Below are positions 55,775 to 63,978 of a DNA stretch of 64,000 nt, piece by piece. The stretch spans positions 60,174 to 124,173 of the forward strand of contig JAIPBM010000011.1 of NCBI GenBank assembly GCA_021739695.1. Reading direction: 5' to 3'. Made by a program: the position numbers and the translations under genes. Positions within the stretch are counted from its first letter, which is position 1; the number at the start of each line of letters is the position of its first letter. The notes under the pieces were generated by a model. The model saw only the letters and a list, made by a program, of their open reading frames with translations, ran no database searches and was not told where the DNA came from. This DNA is from Flavobacteriales bacterium (lineage in GTDB: Bacteria; Bacteroidota; Bacteroidia; UBA10329).

Positions 55775-56635
55775 TCAATTATAAAGTGAACCTGTGTTTA
55801 CTACTGGCGATGCACTCTTATCAGAGCACAGTACCACCATCAAATTGCTGACCATTGCGGCCTTTTTCTCATCATCCAAATGAACGATATCTTTTTTACT
55901 GAGCTCGTCTAACGCCATTTCTACCATTCCAACAGCACCTTCAACAATTTTTCTTCGCGCAGCTACTACCGCGGTTGCCTGCTGCCGTTGTAGCATGGCC
56001 CCTGCAATTTCCTGAGCGTAGGCCAAATGACTGATGCGGGCTTCCAAAACCTCAATACCTGCTATTCCGAGGCTGTGATCCAAGGCCTCTTCTAGCTTAT
56101 GATTCACTTCATCTCCCCCACCACGAAGCGAAATTTCCGCTTCCGTATCGTCATCCTGAAACTCATCATATGGGTATTGTCCTGCCAAATTTCTTAAAGC
56201 TGCCTCACTCTGAATTCCAACGAATTCCAAGTAATCGTTTACATCGAAGGCTGCTTTAAAAGTGTCTTTCACTCGCCAAACAATCACAGCACCTATCATT
56301 ATCGGGTTTCCTAAGCTATCGTTCACTTTGATAGGCTCGTTATCAAAGTTGTGCGCGCGCAATGATATCCGATGATTCTTCATGAATGGATTGACCCAAA
56401 AGAAGCCGTTGGACTTTACCGTTCCCTTGTACTCTCCAAATAGAACGAGCACCCAAGATTGATTTGGATTGACAATAAAAAATCCGATGAGCATTATCAA
56501 CGGAATAAGCTCAAGCGCAAGCCAACCTGGTTGATTGACTATAACTGCGAGTAAAATAATGGCACCGATCATCACCAACACAATTGGCAACATCAACCAG
56601 CCGGAGATAGGCTTTACTGTTTTTTCTTCTTTCAT
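55775..56635 (-). CDS. SPFH-domain (stomatin/prohibitin-like) membrane protein
   Basis: The 286-residue product has two N-terminal membrane helices ([38 protein letters not shown]). An SPFH domain follows: [64 protein letters not shown] and [39 protein letters not shown] in parts. The C-terminus contains MVEMALDEL. Such proteins form membrane rings that organise lipid microdomains or proteases. It leads a three-gene operon with a putative RHH regulator. Confidence 0.88.
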   Translation of the reverse strand: MKEEKTVKPISGWLMLPIVLVMIGAIILLAVIVNQPGWLALELIPLIMLIGFFIVNPNQSWVLVLFGEYKGTVKSNGFFWVNPFMKNHRISLRAHNFDNEPIKVNDSLGNPIMIGAVIVWRVKDTFKAAFDVNDYLEFVGIQSEAALRNLAGQYPYDEFQDDDTEAEISLRGGGDEVNHKLEEALDHSLGIAGIEVLEARISHLAYAQEIAGAMLQRQQATAVVAARRKIVEGAVGMVEMALDELSKKDIVHLDDEKKAAMVSNLMVVLCSDKSASPVVNTGSLYN

Positions 56636-56652
56636 GATTTCTACATTTATAT

Positions 56653-56671
56653 TGATATCACAATGATATCA
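56653..56671. promoter_or_regulatory. twin TGATATCA palindromes, putative RHH operator
   Basis: TGATATCA occurs at 56653-56660 and 56664-56671, each a perfect 8-bp palindrome, separated by CAA so that the centres are 11 bp apart, about one helical turn. They lie 18-36 bases upstream of the SPFH ATG. Read on the minus strand, TATCATTG at 56668-56661, a 7-of-8 match to the -7 consensus, falls between them. This geometry fits cooperative binding of two RHH dimers. Confidence 0.55.
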
Positions 56672-56790
56672 TATTAATTTGATTCTCGCAAATGAACATT
56701 GATTCAAATACTCAACATACATGATCAGAAAGAATTCATCAGAATCAGGCTATAGTCAATATCACTAGACAATCAAAACCTAAGCATAAA

Positions 56791-56821
56791 AAAAGCCCGT
56801 CTTCAATGAAGACGGGCTTTT
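56791..56821. terminator. Rho-independent terminator of the OmpA/TSP3 gene
   Basis: A perfect 14-bp stem (56791-56804 with 56808-56821, core AAAAGCCCGTCTTC) has an AAT loop and A/T-rich flanks. It lies 19 bases beyond the OmpA stop on the minus strand and may work in both directions. Confidence 0.9.
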
Positions 56822-56840
56822 TCAAAAATCGGCAGAATCA

Positions 56841-58310
56841 TTATTGCACGATGAAATCTACTCTTCGGTTAACGTTCAATGCTTCATCAGATACAGAAAG
56901 TGGATTAGCCTCACCTTCACTGTCAATGCTAAACCTTCCAGCATCTATACCATAGATTTTAACCAGATGATCAACAGCAGCTTGAGCACGTTTCTCACTA
57001 AGCGATGTATTGTAATCTTCAGCACCTGTCTTATCTGCGCTTCCTACAACTTTCACATTAATAGCCTTATCGGCTTTCATGATTTTAGCAACTTCTGCCA
57101 ATCTGTCATAACTAGACCAGTAGTCGATTCGTGCACTATTTACTTTGAAATAGATCGAAGGTAGTCCGCCACCAGAAACATTCACGGTTGATTGTCCACC
57201 AGCCGCTTCCAAATTGATTGTTTTACCTTGGAAATTGACCAACGCACCAGCAGTAGTATTTGGCTCTACATCTTGGCTATCGGCAACACCATCATTATCA
57301 GAATCCAATTCCTTACCATTCTCATCAACTCTTGCTCCTTTAGATGTAAAAGGGTCAGCATCCAAATAATCTGGCACCCCATCACCATCCGTATCTAATG
57401 AACGTCCACTACCATCGACCGCTACATCAGCAGGAGAGTTTTCTTCTTTATCAAAGATGTCAGACACTCCATCACCATCTGCGTCTTTAGCAAGTCCATC
57501 AACATTTGCTTGAAGGTCAGCGATGTTTTGGTTAAGTGCTTGGAAAGGATTAACCCATTCTTTCGAATGTGTTTGTTTTCCAATTTTAATAGCCAAGAAT
57601 GCGTTAAAAAGTCCATAGCTATCACTCCTTTTGCTTCCTGCTACGGTACCGTCTAACTTATCGGAAGCAACCGCAAACCGTTGAGTATACTCCAAACCAA
57701 GGTCGAACCTTCGCGATAGTCGAAATTTCATACCTAAACCAGCAGGAATGATCAATTCTGTGGTCATTTTCTTATTTTCATTATCCTTATTCACATAAGG
57801 TTCACTAGCGACCCAATCCCCAGCCTTTTGACCTCCAGCATCAAACAACCGTGTTTTTCTAACCCGAAACGAAGTAAAACCAACACCACCAACCAAGTAC
57901 GCAGTAAACAATCTGTCTTTTGTTCGGTCTGAATACATCAGATTAACGAAGTTTATTGTGGCATTTAGTGTGTAATCTACAAATACGGTCTTAAAAAGTA
58001 CGTTATCATTCTTCCCTGTACCACTGCTATTTGCATTGAATTTCCGTTTTGAACCTCCCAATGTACCACCAAGAACGTTGGCGCGAAACCCAATGACAGA
58101 ATTCAATTGGTAGTCAACAAATAGACCTCCCGCACCATTGGCAATATCAGCCTTCTGTTGAGAGAAACCGAAGTCATATTGACGAATATCTCCGTAAAAC
58201 TGAGTCCATCCTCCTTGAAGACCGACAGAGAAATAATTCATTTTCTTTTTCTGGCCAAAAGCGATACCAGAAACCAATAGTGACAATACAAAGAGTAGAC
58301 TCTTTTTCAT
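56841..58310 (-). CDS. OmpA-family protein with N-terminal barrel and thrombospondin type 3 repeats
   Basis: ATG 58310 gives a signal peptide (MKKSLLFVLSLLVSGIAFGQ) and 489 residues. A beta-barrel (about 25-215; FSVGLQGGWTQFYGDIRQYDF, LEYTQRFAVAS) precedes calcium-binding TSP3 repeats (DADGDGVSD, DTDGDGVPDYLDADP, DSDNDGVADSQDVEP). An OmpA-C peptidoglycan-binding domain ends it (IYFKVNSARIDYWS, VVGSADKTGAEDYN, LSEKRAQAAVDHL, NRRVDFIVQ). It should tether the outer membrane to the wall. The in-frame ATG at 58373 lies inside the promoter. Confidence 0.93.
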   Translation of the reverse strand: MKKSLLFVLSLLVSGIAFGQKKKMNYFSVGLQGGWTQFYGDIRQYDFGFSQQKADIANGAGGLFVDYQLNSVIGFRANVLGGTLGGSKRKFNANSSGTGKNDNVLFKTVFVDYTLNATINFVNLMYSDRTKDRLFTAYLVGGVGFTSFRVRKTRLFDAGGQKAGDWVASEPYVNKDNENKKMTTELIIPAGLGMKFRLSRRFDLGLEYTQRFAVASDKLDGTVAGSKRSDSYGLFNAFLAIKIGKQTHSKEWVNPFQALNQNIADLQANVDGLAKDADGDGVSDIFDKEENSPADVAVDGSGRSLDTDGDGVPDYLDADPFTSKGARVDENGKELDSDNDGVADSQDVEPNTTAGALVNFQGKTINLEAAGGQSTVNVSGGGLPSIYFKVNSARIDYWSSYDRLAEVAKIMKADKAINVKVVGSADKTGAEDYNTSLSEKRAQAAVDHLVKIYGIDAGRFSIDSEGEANPLSVSDEALNVNRRVDFIVQ

Positions 58311-58370
58311 ATTAAGCAAGTTAGTTGTTCTTTCTTTATTAAACAGAAGCACGCCCAAATGAACGCGTTG

Positions 58371-58400
58371 CAAAGTTAACCAATGTTATTAATTGACAAA
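58371..58400 (-). promoter_or_regulatory. promoter of the OmpA/TSP3 gene
   Basis: On the minus strand TTTG (58400-58397), an 18-base spacer and TAACTTTG (58378-58371) match the Bacteroidota consensus. A leader of roughly 55 bases precedes ATG 58310. Confidence 0.72.
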
Positions 58401-58440
58401 GGGGTATGTTTTTTTTTCATACCAAGAGATTACAAGGTTA

Positions 58441-59088
58441 TCAACAGAGGTCAATAATTTGAATTCCAAAGGCGTGATCCGCCTCTATTATCTTGAATAT
58501 GGCATTCAAGTCTTCGTTAGATGCTACGAAATCTATTCTATCCGTGTTCAAAATCACAATCCTTATTCCTGTTTGTTGCCGAAAGAAATCCAGATATCCT
58601 GTGTTAATTGCTCTAAGATAATCGAGACTTATGTCCAGTTCATATTCTCTTCCGCGCTTTTTTATCTGCCTCAATGACTTTTCAGGGCTGGCGTGTAGAA
58701 ACAAAAGAAGGTCTGGTTTTGGCAATCGACCATGAATAATCTGAAACAGGTTCTGATAAAGTTCAAATTCATCTTCATCAAGATTGATTCTCGCGAAAAC
58801 GAGTGATTTCGCAAATGAATAATCGCAAACAATGCCGGGTTTGAACAAGTCCGTCTTGTTCAGTTCATCTCTTTTTTGATGATATCTTTCAGCCAAGAAG
58901 CTCAATTCCAACGCAAAACTGTGCTGTTTAGGGTTTTCATAGAACTTCGGTAAGAATGGATTGTCTTTAAACTCTTCCAGCATCAGTCTCGAACCCCATC
59001 GTTCTGCCAATTTCTTAGATAACGTGGTCTTTCCAGATCCGATGTTCCCCTCAATTACCACATATTCGTACTCTTTTGGGCGCGCCAT
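58441..59088 (-). CDS. deoxynucleoside kinase
   Basis: The 215-residue P-loop kinase has Walker A GNIGSGKTT (residues 14-22), ERYHQKRDE with the substrate-contact region, CDYSFAKSLVFAR at the usual DRS position, LLLFLHASPE and the lid RGREYELDIS. It phosphorylates deoxyribonucleosides in salvage. Tyr replaces Arg in the usual DRS motif, as in some bacterial deoxyadenosine/deoxyguanosine kinases. ATG 59088 is preferred to TTG 59091; it is three bases from the folK stop. Confidence 0.88.
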   Translation of the reverse strand: MARPKEYEYVVIEGNIGSGKTTLSKKLAERWGSRLMLEEFKDNPFLPKFYENPKQHSFALELSFLAERYHQKRDELNKTDLFKPGIVCDYSFAKSLVFARINLDEDEFELYQNLFQIIHGRLPKPDLLLFLHASPEKSLRQIKKRGREYELDISLDYLRAINTGYLDFFRQQTGIRIVILNTDRIDFVASNEDLNAIFKIIEADHAFGIQIIDLC

Positions 59089-59091
59089 CAA

Positions 59092-59589
59092 CTAGGACAT
59101 TATGTGGTCAGCTTTCAAGGAGTCTAGTTCATCAATGAGTTGAACAGAAGTTCTCAGTAATATTGGATGAATCCAATTCGGAGCAATTTGAGAAAGCGGT
59201 CTAAGTGCAAATTCTCTTTCGTGAAGATGTTTGTGAGGGATTGTGAGACCTTGAGATTGAAAGATCAAATCTTCTGAACTTAGAATATCTATGTCAATGG
59301 TTCTAGACGTCCATTGCTCGTTTTTCCTAGTTCGCCCCATTTGCATTTCAATTTCCAAGATGGTTTTCAGAACATCTAAAGGCGCTTTCTCTGTTTCAAC
59401 CATTATGGCCTGATTCAGAAATGTGGTTTCGGATTTAAATCCCCACGGTTCACTTTCCAACACTTCTGATACACTAACTATTCTGCCAACTTGAGCAGCA
59501 ATGTGCTCGGTTGCTTCTTTCAAAATCTTTGAACGGTCACCAAGATCAGAGCCAGTCAAGAGAACATATTTCCGGATTGATCCATTCAT
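59092..59589 (-). CDS. folK: 2-amino-4-hydroxy-6-hydroxymethyldihydropteridine pyrophosphokinase
   Basis: ATG 59589 gives 165 residues beginning MNGSIRKYVLLTGSDLGDR. The HPPK motifs SEPWGF, FLNQAIMVET, RTRKNEQWTSRTIDIDIL and LTIPHKHLHEREFALRPLSQI are all present, including the metal-binding Asp pair in DIDIL. The enzyme transfers pyrophosphate from ATP to the pterin in folate synthesis. The frame is open to 59856, but the added residues overlap sppA. A TATATTTG box lies nine bases before the ATG. Confidence 0.94.
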   Translation of the reverse strand: MNGSIRKYVLLTGSDLGDRSKILKEATEHIAAQVGRIVSVSEVLESEPWGFKSETTFLNQAIMVETEKAPLDVLKTILEIEMQMGRTRKNEQWTSRTIDIDILSSEDLIFQSQGLTIPHKHLHEREFALRPLSQIAPNWIHPILLRTSVQLIDELDSLKADHIMS

Positions 59590-59598
59590 AGAAGGTCG

Positions 59599-59606
59599 CA
59601 AATATA
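59599..59606 (-). promoter_or_regulatory. -7 box of the folK operon
   Basis: TATATTTG on the minus strand is an exact TAnnTTTG match, ending nine bases before the folK ATG; no clear -33 element is seen. Confidence 0.5.
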
Positions 59607-59693
59607 ATCCAAGGTATTTGTTGCAGATGATCGCGGCAAAATGTCGCTTAACAATTGATAACAACCGCGATGGCCGCCATATTACATGGTTAT

Positions 59694-59701
59694 TACCTTT
59701 G
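59694..59701 (+). promoter_or_regulatory. -7 box of sppA
   Basis: TACCTTTG matches TAnnTTTG exactly and ends 24 bases before the sppA ATG at 59726. No convincing -33 TTTG is found at the right distance. Confidence 0.45.
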
Positions 59702-59725
59702 CGGCCTAATTCTAAGAAATACCAA

Positions 59726-61498
59726 ATGAAACAATTTTTCAAGTTCATGTTTGCCAGCGCATTAGGCCTTGTGGTTGGCATATTTTTATTATTCGCAATT
59801 CTAGCTGGAATTGGTGCATCAATGAGTGGAGAACAAGTGGTTGAAGTGAAAGACAAATCGGTTCTTCATATAAAACTCAACTACGAAATCAAAGAGCGCG
59901 GGGTAGATAGCCCGTTCGGAAACTTTGATCCTGCCACGTTTCAATCCAAACCTTCTGTAGGGCTTAATCAGATTCTAAGCAGCTTGAAGAATGCTGCCAA
60001 CGATGAAAAGATTGAAGGCGTTTATTTGGACATGCAAAGTGTGCCGGCAGGAATGGCAACTATTGAGGAAATCAGAAATGCACTATTGGATTTTAAAGAA
60101 AGTGGCAAGTGGATTGTCAGCTACAGCGAAATCTATTCTCAAAAGGCTTACTATCTAGCTTCTGTTTCTGATGAGCTTTGGTTAAATCCACAAGGAATGG
60201 TTGAGTGGAAAGGATTGGGTGCTCAACTCATGTTCATGAAAGGCATGTTCGAAAAATTGGAAGTTGAACCACAGATCATCCGTTATGGCAAATTCAAAAG
60301 TGCCGTTGAGCCTTTAATGTTGGATAAGATGAGCGAGGCCAACCGCATGCAGACCATGACTTACATGTCTGACCTTTGGAACAAAATGCTGAGAGGAATT
60401 TCTGAAGGAAGAGGCAAATCGGTTGACGAATTGGATAAAATGGCGCAGAATGCAACGATCCAAAATGCAAAAAATGCGTTGGAAAATGGTTTGGTTGACG
60501 AGCTTCTTTTCAAAGATGAGGTTATGGCTAAGCTAAGATCACGACTTTCTATTGAAGATGAAGATGACAAAATCAACTTCATTGGATTAGCAAAGTACAA
60601 GGATGCGCCAAAAGCTAAATCTGACGAAGACAAGACAGGTAAGAAAGATAAGATTGCCATCATTTATGCTGTTGGAAGTATTGAAGGTGGAGAAGGCGAT
60701 GATGAAACCATTGGGTCTGAAAAAATCTCTGCCGAAATCAGAAAAGCTAGAAAAGACGATAAGATCAAAGCGATCGTTTTACGCGTGAACAGCCCAGGCG
60801 GAAGCGCATTAGCCTCAGACGTTATCTGGAGAGAAGTTGTGTTGGCCAAGGCAGTTAAACCAGTGGTCGTCTCTATGGGAGACGTTGCAGCTTCTGGTGG
60901 ATACTACATTGCCTGCGCTGCTGATACCATTTTAGCACAGCCAAATACAATTACAGGTTCAATTGGTGTTTTTGGCGTACTTATGAACGCACAAAAACTG
61001 ATGAATAACAAACTCGGAATCATGATTGACACGGTTAAAACCAACCGATTCGCAGATCTTGGAACACCATTCCGAGCGCTCACAGAAGCTGAAAGAGGGA
61101 TTATTCAAAATGGCGTGAACGAAATCTATTTTGACTTCATTACGAAAGTGGGACAAGGACGTGGAATGACAGCTGATCAGATTGATTCAATCGGTCAAGG
61201 GCGCGTTTGGAGTGGAGAAGATGCTTTGGAAATCGGACTTGTTGATCTTCTTGGAGGAATTGATGACGCAGTAGAAATTGCTGCTGGAATGGCAAAAGTT
61301 GATAACTACAGAGTGGTCGAATATCCTGCTCAGAAAGATCCGTTTCAACAGATGGTAGAAGAGATCACAGGACAGGGAGAAGAAGTTTTCTTAAAAAACC
61401 GACTGGGACAGTATTACGAATACGTAAAAGATGTAGAGGAATTGATGCAAATGGAAGGAGTTCAGGCTCGACTTCCATATCAGATCTACATCGACTGA
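59726..61498 (+). CDS. sppA: signal peptide peptidase SppA, 67-kDa type
   Basis: ATG 59726 gives MKQFFKFMFASALGLVVG, an N-terminal membrane anchor, and 590 residues in two ClpP-like domains. The catalytic Lys191 lies in RYGKFKSAVEP and the nucleophile Ser390 in MGDVAASGGYYIA, as in the E. coli Lys209/Ser409 dyad. SppA degrades cleaved signal peptides in the membrane and periplasm. The open frame begins at 59501, overlapping folK, and its extra residues lack a leader. Confidence 0.93.
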   Translation: MKQFFKFMFASALGLVVGIFLLFAILAGIGASMSGEQVVEVKDKSVLHIKLNYEIKERGVDSPFGNFDPATFQSKPSVGLNQILSSLKNAANDEKIEGVYLDMQSVPAGMATIEEIRNALLDFKESGKWIVSYSEIYSQKAYYLASVSDELWLNPQGMVEWKGLGAQLMFMKGMFEKLEVEPQIIRYGKFKSAVEPLMLDKMSEANRMQTMTYMSDLWNKMLRGISEGRGKSVDELDKMAQNATIQNAKNALENGLVDELLFKDEVMAKLRSRLSIEDEDDKINFIGLAKYKDAPKAKSDEDKTGKKDKIAIIYAVGSIEGGEGDDETIGSEKISAEIRKARKDDKIKAIVLRVNSPGGSALASDVIWREVVLAKAVKPVVVSMGDVAASGGYYIACAADTILAQPNTITGSIGVFGVLMNAQKLMNNKLGIMIDTVKTNRFADLGTPFRALTEAERGIIQNGVNEIYFDFITKVGQGRGMTADQIDSIGQGRVWSGEDALEIGLVDLLGGIDDAVEIAAGMAKVDNYRVVEYPAQKDPFQQMVEEITGQGEEVFLKNRLGQYYEYVKDVEELMQMEGVQARLPYQIYID

Positions 61499-61521
61499 TA
61501 TTCTAGAATTAAGTAATTGAA

Positions 61522-61552
61522 AAAGGCCCGAACTGTTTCAGTTCGGGCCTTT
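61522..61552. terminator. bidirectional Rho-independent terminator
   Basis: A perfect 13-bp stem, AAAGGCCCGAACT and its complement around GTTTC, lies between the convergent sppA and subtilase genes. T-rich sequence follows on the plus strand and A-rich on the other side. Confidence 0.93.
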
Positions 61553-61555
61553 CTT

Positions 61556-63190
61556 TTATTGTTTAATAATGGAGAATCGCTCGGTTAATCTGCTTCTTCC
61601 ATCCGAAACTCTAGCCATATATATCCCAGTATTCAACCCTGAAACGGTTATTCTGGAACCAACCAAATTCTGCGTCAAGACCAATCGGCCACGCATATCA
61701 AGAATCTCAATCATCCAAGTAGAAGCGATACCCATTTTTAGAGTCACATCTTCTGATGATGGATTCGGATATATATCCAGCGAAACAGAATTGTCTTCTT
61801 CTGCAATTCCAACCGTAGCACAATCATCTCCGGTAACCGCAGCAGCAGCATTTACTCTTCCAGCACCGATCAAACCTGCATACGGTAGGTTTTGAGTAAG
61901 ATTGTCTATGTCGTCTGAAGTGGATTTGATCCGCTCAATAACTTCCAATGCAGTGAGGCATGGAAACTTAGTGCGGACCAACCCGGCAACACCTGAAACT
62001 ATTGGTGCAGCCATCGAAGTTCCTCCTTGAGGTGGAGAATACAGAAAGGTGCCGTTGAATGTTGCTGTTGTATAAATATTGATTCCTGGAGCACTCACAT
62101 CAACAGAATCATTCCTTGTAAAAGGAGTATTCGTTCCATTATTGAAAAGATCATTGGCATCAACTCCTGTCACGCTCAAAACATAATTATATGAAGCTGG
62201 ATAATACATGGCCGTAGCATTCGCATTCCCTGCCGAGGCAACCAAAACAACATTATTATTGACTGCTGCCCATGTCACAACATCTTGGGCAACCTGACTG
62301 AATGTAGTGTTGCCCCAAGAACAATTAACAACTGAACAGCCGTGCTCCACGCAATACTGAATGCCTTCGTAACCTTTCGTTATTGTTTGTGAATTGTTTC
62401 CAACCTTCACAGGAAGAAACTTGCACTTGAACCCTATTCCAGCGTATCCAATTCCGTTGTCTGCAGTTGCTGATGCAATAGCTGAAACTGCATCTCCATG
62501 TATTTCGTTGTTGATGAACAGACTATTGTCATTATCAACCATGTCCCAACCTGCAAAATTGTCAACGTAGGTATCATTATCATCATCACCATTTCCTATT
62601 GGGTCATCATAATTGTATTTGATATTGCCCGAAAGGTCTTCGTGATTTACGTTTATCGCGGTTTCTGTGATGCCGATCACCACGTTTGTATCCCCTAACG
62701 TAATATCCCATGCTTCGTATGCCATTATGTTGGCATAATGATATGGCATTACGCTATTTAGGTTCGCATCATTAGGAGTGTACATGTCAAAACTCACAAA
62801 TTGTGGTTCTGCGTATTCAATCCACGGTGAATTTTCCAGTTTTCTTACAGCCGAAAACACGTCTGAATTATCGTTGATCTTTGCTTCATAGATCAAGGAA
62901 ATGTCTGCTAACTTCTGGCCACGATCGTTGAATTCGGTTGCAGGCGGTTGGGTTCGAGGGAATTTCTTCTCAAGGCTTTCCAAACCGAACGCATCAAATT
63001 CTTTCAATAATTCTGGAATGGCAACTGCACTTTCCGAACAGGCACTTCGATATTCAGGTTTAACCTTGAAATTGATAACTCCTTTCAAGTACTTATCACC
63101 CGTCTGACTCACGAGCAGACTATTATCAGTGCGCTGTGCAATCCCAAAAATCGGAAGAATGAGAAGGGAGAATAAGAAAATACGAGTCAT
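61556..63190 (-). CDS. secreted S8 (subtilisin-like) peptidase with altered catalytic Asp and type A T9SS domain
   Basis: ATG 63190 gives MTRIFLFSLLILPIFGIAQ and 544 residues. The S8 fold has His231 (HGDAVSAIA), oxyanion Asn322 (VASAGNAN) and Ser392 (GGTSMAAPIVSG), but the usual DTG site reads IGITETAINVNHEDL, with Glu176 (codon at 62663-62665) in place of Asp. DDDNDTYVDNFAGWD is the typical calcium-linked segment. The type A sorting domain ends it: LDIYPNPSSED, ILDMRGRLVLTQN and RFSIIKQ. It is predicted to be exported by T9SS; activity is uncertain. Confidence 0.87.
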   Translation of the reverse strand: MTRIFLFSLLILPIFGIAQRTDNSLLVSQTGDKYLKGVINFKVKPEYRSACSESAVAIPELLKEFDAFGLESLEKKFPRTQPPATEFNDRGQKLADISLIYEAKINDNSDVFSAVRKLENSPWIEYAEPQFVSFDMYTPNDANLNSVMPYHYANIMAYEAWDITLGDTNVVIGITETAINVNHEDLSGNIKYNYDDPIGNGDDDNDTYVDNFAGWDMVDNDNSLFINNEIHGDAVSAIASATADNGIGYAGIGFKCKFLPVKVGNNSQTITKGYEGIQYCVEHGCSVVNCSWGNTTFSQVAQDVVTWAAVNNNVVLVASAGNANATAMYYPASYNYVLSVTGVDANDLFNNGTNTPFTRNDSVDVSAPGINIYTTATFNGTFLYSPPQGGTSMAAPIVSGVAGLVRTKFPCLTALEVIERIKSTSDDIDNLTQNLPYAGLIGAGRVNAAAAVTGDDCATVGIAEEDNSVSLDIYPNPSSEDVTLKMGIASTWMIEILDMRGRLVLTQNLVGSRITVSGLNTGIYMARVSDGRSRLTERFSIIKQ

Positions 63191-63216
63191 GGCTATGATA
63201 TCTGAGTTGAAGTTAC

Positions 63217-63678
63217 TCAATGCTGAGATGTGCTGGTCGTATAAGCAGGAATTTCATCCAGAAAGTTGAATGTGCTGTCATCTGAGACTCGACAACAATA
63301 ATGACTGATTCCATTACTTATAAGCAGAATTGTGGCATTGATATGCCGATTGTAACGGCCTAATTGGAAGAACGTTTCGTTATTCAGTGGTTCTTTTGGG
63401 GCTTTACATTCAATTAAGATTGTTGCTTTTCCCTGCGGGTTACAAATGATCAGATCTGCCCGTTTGGTACGCGCGCCACCCTTTACCTGTCTTTCAATTT
63501 TCATGAGCGAAAGAGGGTAAGAAAGGTCCTTGTTTAAGAACGAAATAAGGTTTTGACGAACCCATTCTTCTGGTGTTAGAACAAGGAATTTTTTCCTCAC
63601 TTGACAAAATATATGTTCTTTGCCTTCTTCCGTTTTTAGCCTTTGCGGATGATCAGGAAGATTGAGTGACGGTAGCAT
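63217..63678 (-). CDS. HsdR N-terminal-domain-like (HSDR_N_2) protein
   Basis: ATG 63678 gives MLPSLNLPDHPQRLK and 153 residues, the length and opening usual for this family in Bacteroidota. An open frame extends to 63735 but would leave little room for the csp promoter. The nuclease-like core has TPEEWVRQNLISFL, RADLIICNPQGKATILIECKAP and LGRYNRHINATILLISNG, which matches the PD-(D/E)xK segment with Asp, ECK and Gln. No HsdS or HsdM gene is nearby, so it is not a restriction system by itself. TATCTTCG at 63690-63683 is a near -7 box. Confidence 0.82.
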   Translation of the reverse strand: MLPSLNLPDHPQRLKTEEGKEHIFCQVRKKFLVLTPEEWVRQNLISFLNKDLSYPLSLMKIERQVKGGARTKRADLIICNPQGKATILIECKAPKEPLNNETFFQLGRYNRHINATILLISNGISHYCCRVSDDSTFNFLDEIPAYTTSTSQH

Positions 63679-63764
63679 GGAGCGAAGATAATCAACCACA
63701 ATTTGATCCGATGTTGATTGCGGTGTTATTAACACTACCTTGCAGCTTCATATAACTATATAAA

Positions 63765-63956
63765 ATGAGTAAGGGTACAGTAAAATTTTTCAATGAATCA
63801 AAAGGATTTGGATTCATAACTCCTGACGAAGGTGGTAAAGATGTTTTTGTTCATGCAAATGGATTGAAAGATGAAATCCGCGAAGGAGACAAAGTAAGCT
63901 ACGATGTAGAAGAAAGTCCTAAAGGATTAAACGCTTTGAATGTGAAAGTGGTTTAA
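63765..63956 (+). CDS. cold-shock-domain protein
   Basis: The 63-residue CspA-type protein has RNP1 SKGFGFITP and RNP2 [10 protein letters not shown] and starts [11 protein letters not shown]. It binds single-stranded nucleic acid and acts as an RNA chaperone. Its 5' region is 86 bases to the divergent gene start. A palindromic terminator begins at the window end. Confidence 0.95.
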   Translation: MSKGTVKFFNESKGFGFITPDEGGKDVFVHANGLKDEIREGDKVSYDVEESPKGLNALNVKVV

Positions 63957-63978
63957 TTATCATCACATATCTAAACGA

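Noticed and set aside
59590..59856. N-terminal extension of folK.
   Set aside because: It overlaps the sppA start on the other strand and adds residues not seen in HPPK.
63217..63735. Restriction-modification system suggested by the HsdR-N domain.
   Set aside because: No methyltransferase, specificity or helicase gene is nearby and the protein is only about 150 residues.
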